Source: an uncultured Acetatifactor sp.
Lineage (GTDB): Bacteria > Bacillota > Clostridia > Lachnospirales > Lachnospiraceae
Length of the DNA stretch: 24,849 nt
Direction: 5' to 3'
Assembly: GCA_910584865.1 (NCBI GenBank)
Contig: CAJUCE010000048.1
Span: forward strand, 1 to 24,849
Under the pieces are notes generated by a model, which was given only the letters and a program-made list of their open reading frames with translations, was not told where the DNA came from and ran no database searches. Positions 22,298 through 24,849 of the stretch are shown here, piece by piece; position 1 is the first letter of the stretch; each line of letters starts with the position of its first letter. Made by a program: the position numbers and the translations under genes.

Positions 22298-23302
22298 ATG
22301 AAACAGTTAAATGTGGAAAACGGAATCGTTAATTACAGAATTGAAAGGGAAAAAGCCGTTGTCACAGGCTTTCAGGGATATGCGGCAAATCTTGTGCTGC
22401 CTTCACAGATAGAGGGGTATCCGGTGGCCGTCATTGACAGGAAGGCATTCTTAAGCCGGAAGAGCCTTTGCCGTATTCTGCTTCCCGATTGTGTGGAGGA
22501 GGTGGGCGACTGGGCTTTTGCACACTGCGACAGCCTGGCAGAAGTATCATTTCCCAGGCGGGAGGTACGCTTTGGGAGAGCGGCATTTAAAGACTGCAGG
22601 AGTTTGAAGCGGATTGTGGTAAGGGACAGTGCGCGGGAATGCCGGACGGAGCAGGGAGAGTCAGGGAGCGGAGCCTGCAGGAAACAGGATGAGATGAAGC
22701 CGGGAGAGCGGGAAAAGAGAGGGTGCGGCACGGACTCCCTGAGCAGGGAAAGCGCTTTCGGTGCAGAGCTTCTGGCCGCGGCTGTGACTATGCTGGATGC
22801 CAATTATCTCCTGAACCTTTCTGAGGCGGGCAGCAGAGAATGGCTGGAGCAGTGGGATATCAGGCTCCTTTCCGTTTTGCGGGCTTCAGATTCGGATGGG
22901 TATATCAGCCAGTCCGTCTACGGAGAGGAAGACTATATCGGCACGGATCTGGAGGAATTCACCAATGCCAGGCGGAAAGCCAAGGTGCGTCTGGCATTCT
23001 TGCGGCTTCTTCATCCTCAGGGGCTGAGCCAGTCTCTGAAGGAAGAACTGGAGCAGTATCTGAGAAGTCTGACCAAAGGACAGGCCACGGAGGAGACATG
23101 GCAGGTCATCCGGGAGGAACATGGCAGCCACAGGGAGTACTATGCGTTGTTTGCGGAGCTTGGCTGTATCAGGCAGGATAATTTTGACGGGATCCTTGGG
23201 GATATCGGGGAGAACAGCCCTGAAATGAAGGCATTTTTCCTGAAATATATGGGGGAGCGGCGGAAGGAAACAGGGGATTTCTTTGAAAGCCTGGAGCTTT
23301 GA
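22298..23302 (+). CDS. BspA-type leucine-rich-repeat protein
   Basis: This 334-residue protein has an N-terminal block of BspA-like (LRR_5) repeats of about 23 residues: roughly 46-63 (IDRKAFLSRKSLCRILLP), 69-86 (VGDWAFAHCDSLAEVSFP) and 92-108 (FGRAAFKDCRSLKRIVV). A hydrophilic linker (about 110-150) is followed by a helical domain with no family I recognise. No signal peptide is seen, unlike many BspA surface proteins, so it is probably intracellular. It lies 71 bp after the AAA+ gene with only a weak GGTGA binding site. The context suggests a third component or target of the AAA+/VWA machine, an inference from position. Confidence 0.78.
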   Translation: MKQLNVENGIVNYRIEREKAVVTGFQGYAANLVLPSQIEGYPVAVIDRKAFLSRKSLCRILLPDCVEEVGDWAFAHCDSLAEVSFPRREVRFGRAAFKDCRSLKRIVVRDSARECRTEQGESGSGACRKQDEMKPGEREKRGCGTDSLSRESAFGAELLAAAVTMLDANYLLNLSEAGSREWLEQWDIRLLSVLRASDSDGYISQSVYGEEDYIGTDLEEFTNARRKAKVRLAFLRLLHPQGLSQSLKEELEQYLRSLTKGQATEETWQVIREEHGSHREYYALFAELGCIRQDNFDGILGDIGENSPEMKAFFLKYMGERRKETGDFFESLEL

Positions 23303-23339
23303 GGCCGTTCTTGTAACAAGGCTTTTAACGAGTATAACA

Positions 23340-23561
23340 GCAGAAAGCCGAGCCAGTGCCCAGAGGATTTACGGACGCATCACTTGGTGGCCGGAAATCC
23401 TCTGCCGTTACTGGCAGTGGGGAGGCTTTCTGCGGAACTGAAATAAAAGAGACGGAACTGGAAAACAGCGAATGCCCATGCCAGTGCCCAGAGGATTTAC
23501 GGACGCATCTTTACGCGGCCGGAAATTCTCTGCCATGTCTGGTACTGGCATGGGCATTCGC
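23340..23561 (+). repeat. Pair of 94-bp long-hairpin elements upstream of the NTP pyrophosphatase
   Basis: Copy 1 is 23340-23433 and copy 2 is 23468-23561, 128 bp apart. Both share GCCAGTGCCCAGAGGATTT, ACGGACGCATC and GGCCGGAAAT. The inner stem AGAGGATTT-A-CGG pairs with CCG-G-AAAT(C/T)CTCT. The outer stems differ in sequence but both pair: GCAGAAAGCC/GGCTTTCTGC in copy 1, and a perfect 18-bp stem GCGAATGCCCATGCCAGT (23468-23485) with 23544-23561 in copy 2. Each is followed by GGAACTG(A/G)AATA. The open frames through the copies are repeats of each other and not credible genes. Confidence 0.88.
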
Positions 23562-23586
23562 GGAACTGGAATAGGAGGAACCACAG

Positions 23587-24225
23587 ATGAAGCTGCTGTA
23601 TGGCACAGGCAATCCTGCAAAACTGGAATCCATGAGGCGCAGGCTGGCCGGTATGGATTTTGAAATTATGGGTTTGAAGGATATGGAAAAGGAAGCGCCC
23701 CAGGTGCCGGAAGACGGTGGCACCCCTCTGGAAAATGCGAGACAGAAGGCTCTGGCTTATCATACATTTTATGGTATTCCCGTATTTTCCTGTGATTCCG
23801 GACTGTATTTTGAGGGGCTGCCGCAGGCGCTTCAGCCTGGCGTCCATGTGCGTACGGTCAACGGACGATGCCTTACGGATCAGGAAATGCTGGAATATTA
23901 CAGCTCTTTGGCGCGGAAATACGGCAATCTAAAGGCCAGGTACCAAAACGCCATCTGCCTGGTGGCGGATATGGAACATATCTATGAATCCATGGACGAA
24001 AGCCTTGCCAGCGATTTTTTTCTGATTACCGCCGTACCCCATTCCAGGATTCAGCACAAGGGCTTCCCGCTGGACAGCCTTTCCGTGGATATGAAAACGG
24101 GAAAGTATTTTTATGACCTGGAGGAAGGGAAGATAGATCAGGTGGCGGTGGAGGACGGGTTCCTGGATTTTTTCAAAAATTACCGGAACCTGTTATCAAC
24201 GGAGAAAGGAGACAGCCAGAAATGA
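23587..24225 (+). CDS. RdgB/HAM1-type non-canonical purine NTP pyrophosphatase, diverged
   Basis: This 212-residue protein has the family start GTGNPAKLE (residues 6-14), the GTPLENARQKA segment with E49 and N50, and the metal-binding DSGLYFEGL (D70). These are hallmarks of enzymes that hydrolyse dITP, ITP and XTP to monophosphates and keep damaged purines out of nucleic acids. The usual GFGYDP substrate motif near the C-terminus appears only as GFPLDS, so activity or substrate may differ. AGGAGG precedes the ATG. The stop overlaps the flavodoxin start by 4 bp (ATGA), suggesting coupled translation. Confidence 0.82.
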   Translation: MKLLYGTGNPAKLESMRRRLAGMDFEIMGLKDMEKEAPQVPEDGGTPLENARQKALAYHTFYGIPVFSCDSGLYFEGLPQALQPGVHVRTVNGRCLTDQEMLEYYSSLARKYGNLKARYQNAICLVADMEHIYESMDESLASDFFLITAVPHSRIQHKGFPLDSLSVDMKTGKYFYDLEEGKIDQVAVEDGFLDFFKNYRNLLSTEKGDSQK

Positions 24226-24677
24226 AAGCCATTATAATTTATGAATCGACACATCATGGAAATACCAAAAAGCTGGTGGATGCGGTGGCAGCAAAATATA
24301 AGGTTCAGACAGTGGCTGTGGAGGAGGCAGCCGGAATGGATTTGAACGCCTACGATCTGATCGGCGTTGCGTCCGGCGTGGCTTTCGGGAAATTCTATCA
24401 AGCCATGGAACGGTTTGTGGAAGAAAGTCTGCCCGGTGGGAAAGACGTATTTTTCCTTTATACCTGCGGAAACGACAGCGGTAAGTATGCGAATTCGGTT
24501 TCCGCGAAAGCAAGGGCAAGGGGCTGCAGGGTAGTCGGCGTATATAGATGCCGCGGATTTGACACATTTGGGCCTTTTAAGCTGGTTGGGGGCATCGCAA
24601 AAGGGCATCCGACGCAGGAGGAGATTGACGGCGCGGTACAGTTTTACAGGAGCCTGGCCGGCGGCTCGGAAGGGTGA
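24222..24677 (+). CDS. Flavodoxin family protein
   Basis: This 151-residue flavodoxin-like protein has an N-terminal beta strand KAIIIYEST followed by the FMN-phosphate loop T10-H-H-G-N-T15, close to the usual TxTGNT. The GVASGVAFGKFY and YTCGNDSGKY segments match the flavin-contacting loops of flavodoxins and flavodoxin-like oxidoreductases. It should carry electrons or reduce a partner in the cytosol. The partner cannot be told. It is translationally coupled to the upstream NTP pyrophosphatase gene, and AAAGGAG precedes the ATG. The 172 bp after its stop (24678-24849) hold a small dyad (CCAGGTTAACTGG) and T-rich sequence but no gene or clear terminator. Confidence 0.85.
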   Translation: MKAIIIYESTHHGNTKKLVDAVAAKYKVQTVAVEEAAGMDLNAYDLIGVASGVAFGKFYQAMERFVEESLPGGKDVFFLYTCGNDSGKYANSVSAKARARGCRVVGVYRCRGFDTFGPFKLVGGIAKGHPTQEEIDGAVQFYRSLAGGSEG

Positions 24678-24849
24678 CAGTGCTTTGCTGTTGGGAGTTT
24701 CAAGCGGATTTAACCAGGTTAACTGGCAGGACTTTTGAATTTTTGCTTAGATTTTTTTGAATTTTGGGTGGGATTTTTGGTTACTGTTCACACGCAATGT
24801 CAGTTAGTTAAGCATTTTGAAAAACAGATAAACGGTCTGAATATGGGAA

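Noticed and set aside
23356..23663. Two overlapping frames containing PRGFTDASL
   Set aside because: The similarity comes from the two DNA copies of the 94-bp hairpin element, not from protein conservation, and one frame runs into the NTP pyrophosphatase gene.

Overview
The window looks like a chromosomal segment of an endospore-forming, Gram-positive anaerobe of the class Clostridia, most likely a Lachnospiraceae relative. Three things point there: the gene order yicC-remA-gmk-rpoZ-rimO-pgsA-cinA-recA-recX-rny, the sporulation genes spoIIM and spoVAB/AA/AC, and strong purine-rich ribosome binding sites with sigma-A promoters (TTGACA-17-TATAAT type). All recognised genes are on the + strand. 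No rRNA, tRNA, CRISPR array, transposase or phage gene was seen.

Region 1 (1-9.6 kb) is a compact housekeeping block. A sigma-A promoter (87-115) drives yicC, remA, gmk and rpoZ (RNA turnover, a DNA-binding regulator, GMP kinase, RNAP omega). These are followed by rimO, pgsA and cinA, which ends in a terminator overlapping its stop codon. recA has its own promoter, with one LexA-type box in the -35/-10 spacer and a second just downstream. recX and rny (RNase Y) follow, and a strong terminator closes the block.

Region 2 (9.6-14.4 kb) holds an AspT-type aminotransferase with a structured leader. A 751-bp gene-free stretch of two unrelated tandem repeats comes next, then spoIIM and a short spoVA cluster in the order AB-AA-AC. 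That cluster has a near-perfect forespore sigma-G-type promoter and its own terminator. spoVAD and spoVAE are not in the window.

Region 3 (14.4-18.8 kb) is an amino-sugar/sialic-acid island. It has a sialidase-superfamily protein with five Asp boxes and no signal peptide, the ManNAc-6-P epimerase NanE, a ROK sugar kinase (probable NanK, with a degenerate zinc motif) and an alpha/beta hydrolase. The lyase and a transporter are not visible here.

Region 4 (18.8-24.7 kb) carries a VWA/MIDAS protein, a MoxR-like AAA+ ATPase and a BspA-type leucine-rich-repeat protein, a likely three-part system. A diverged RdgB/HAM1-type NTP pyrophosphatase follows, translationally coupled to a flavodoxin.

The most unusual property is a dense set of unrelated structured repeats in the intergenic spaces from 11.3 to 23.6 kb: 32-bp, 19-bp, 71-bp, 93-bp-period and 56-bp arrays plus a pair of 94-bp hairpins. 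Two of these families show paired base changes that preserve the stems. One family has another copy, inverted, at the extreme left edge of the window, and another has expanded in frame inside the VWA gene.
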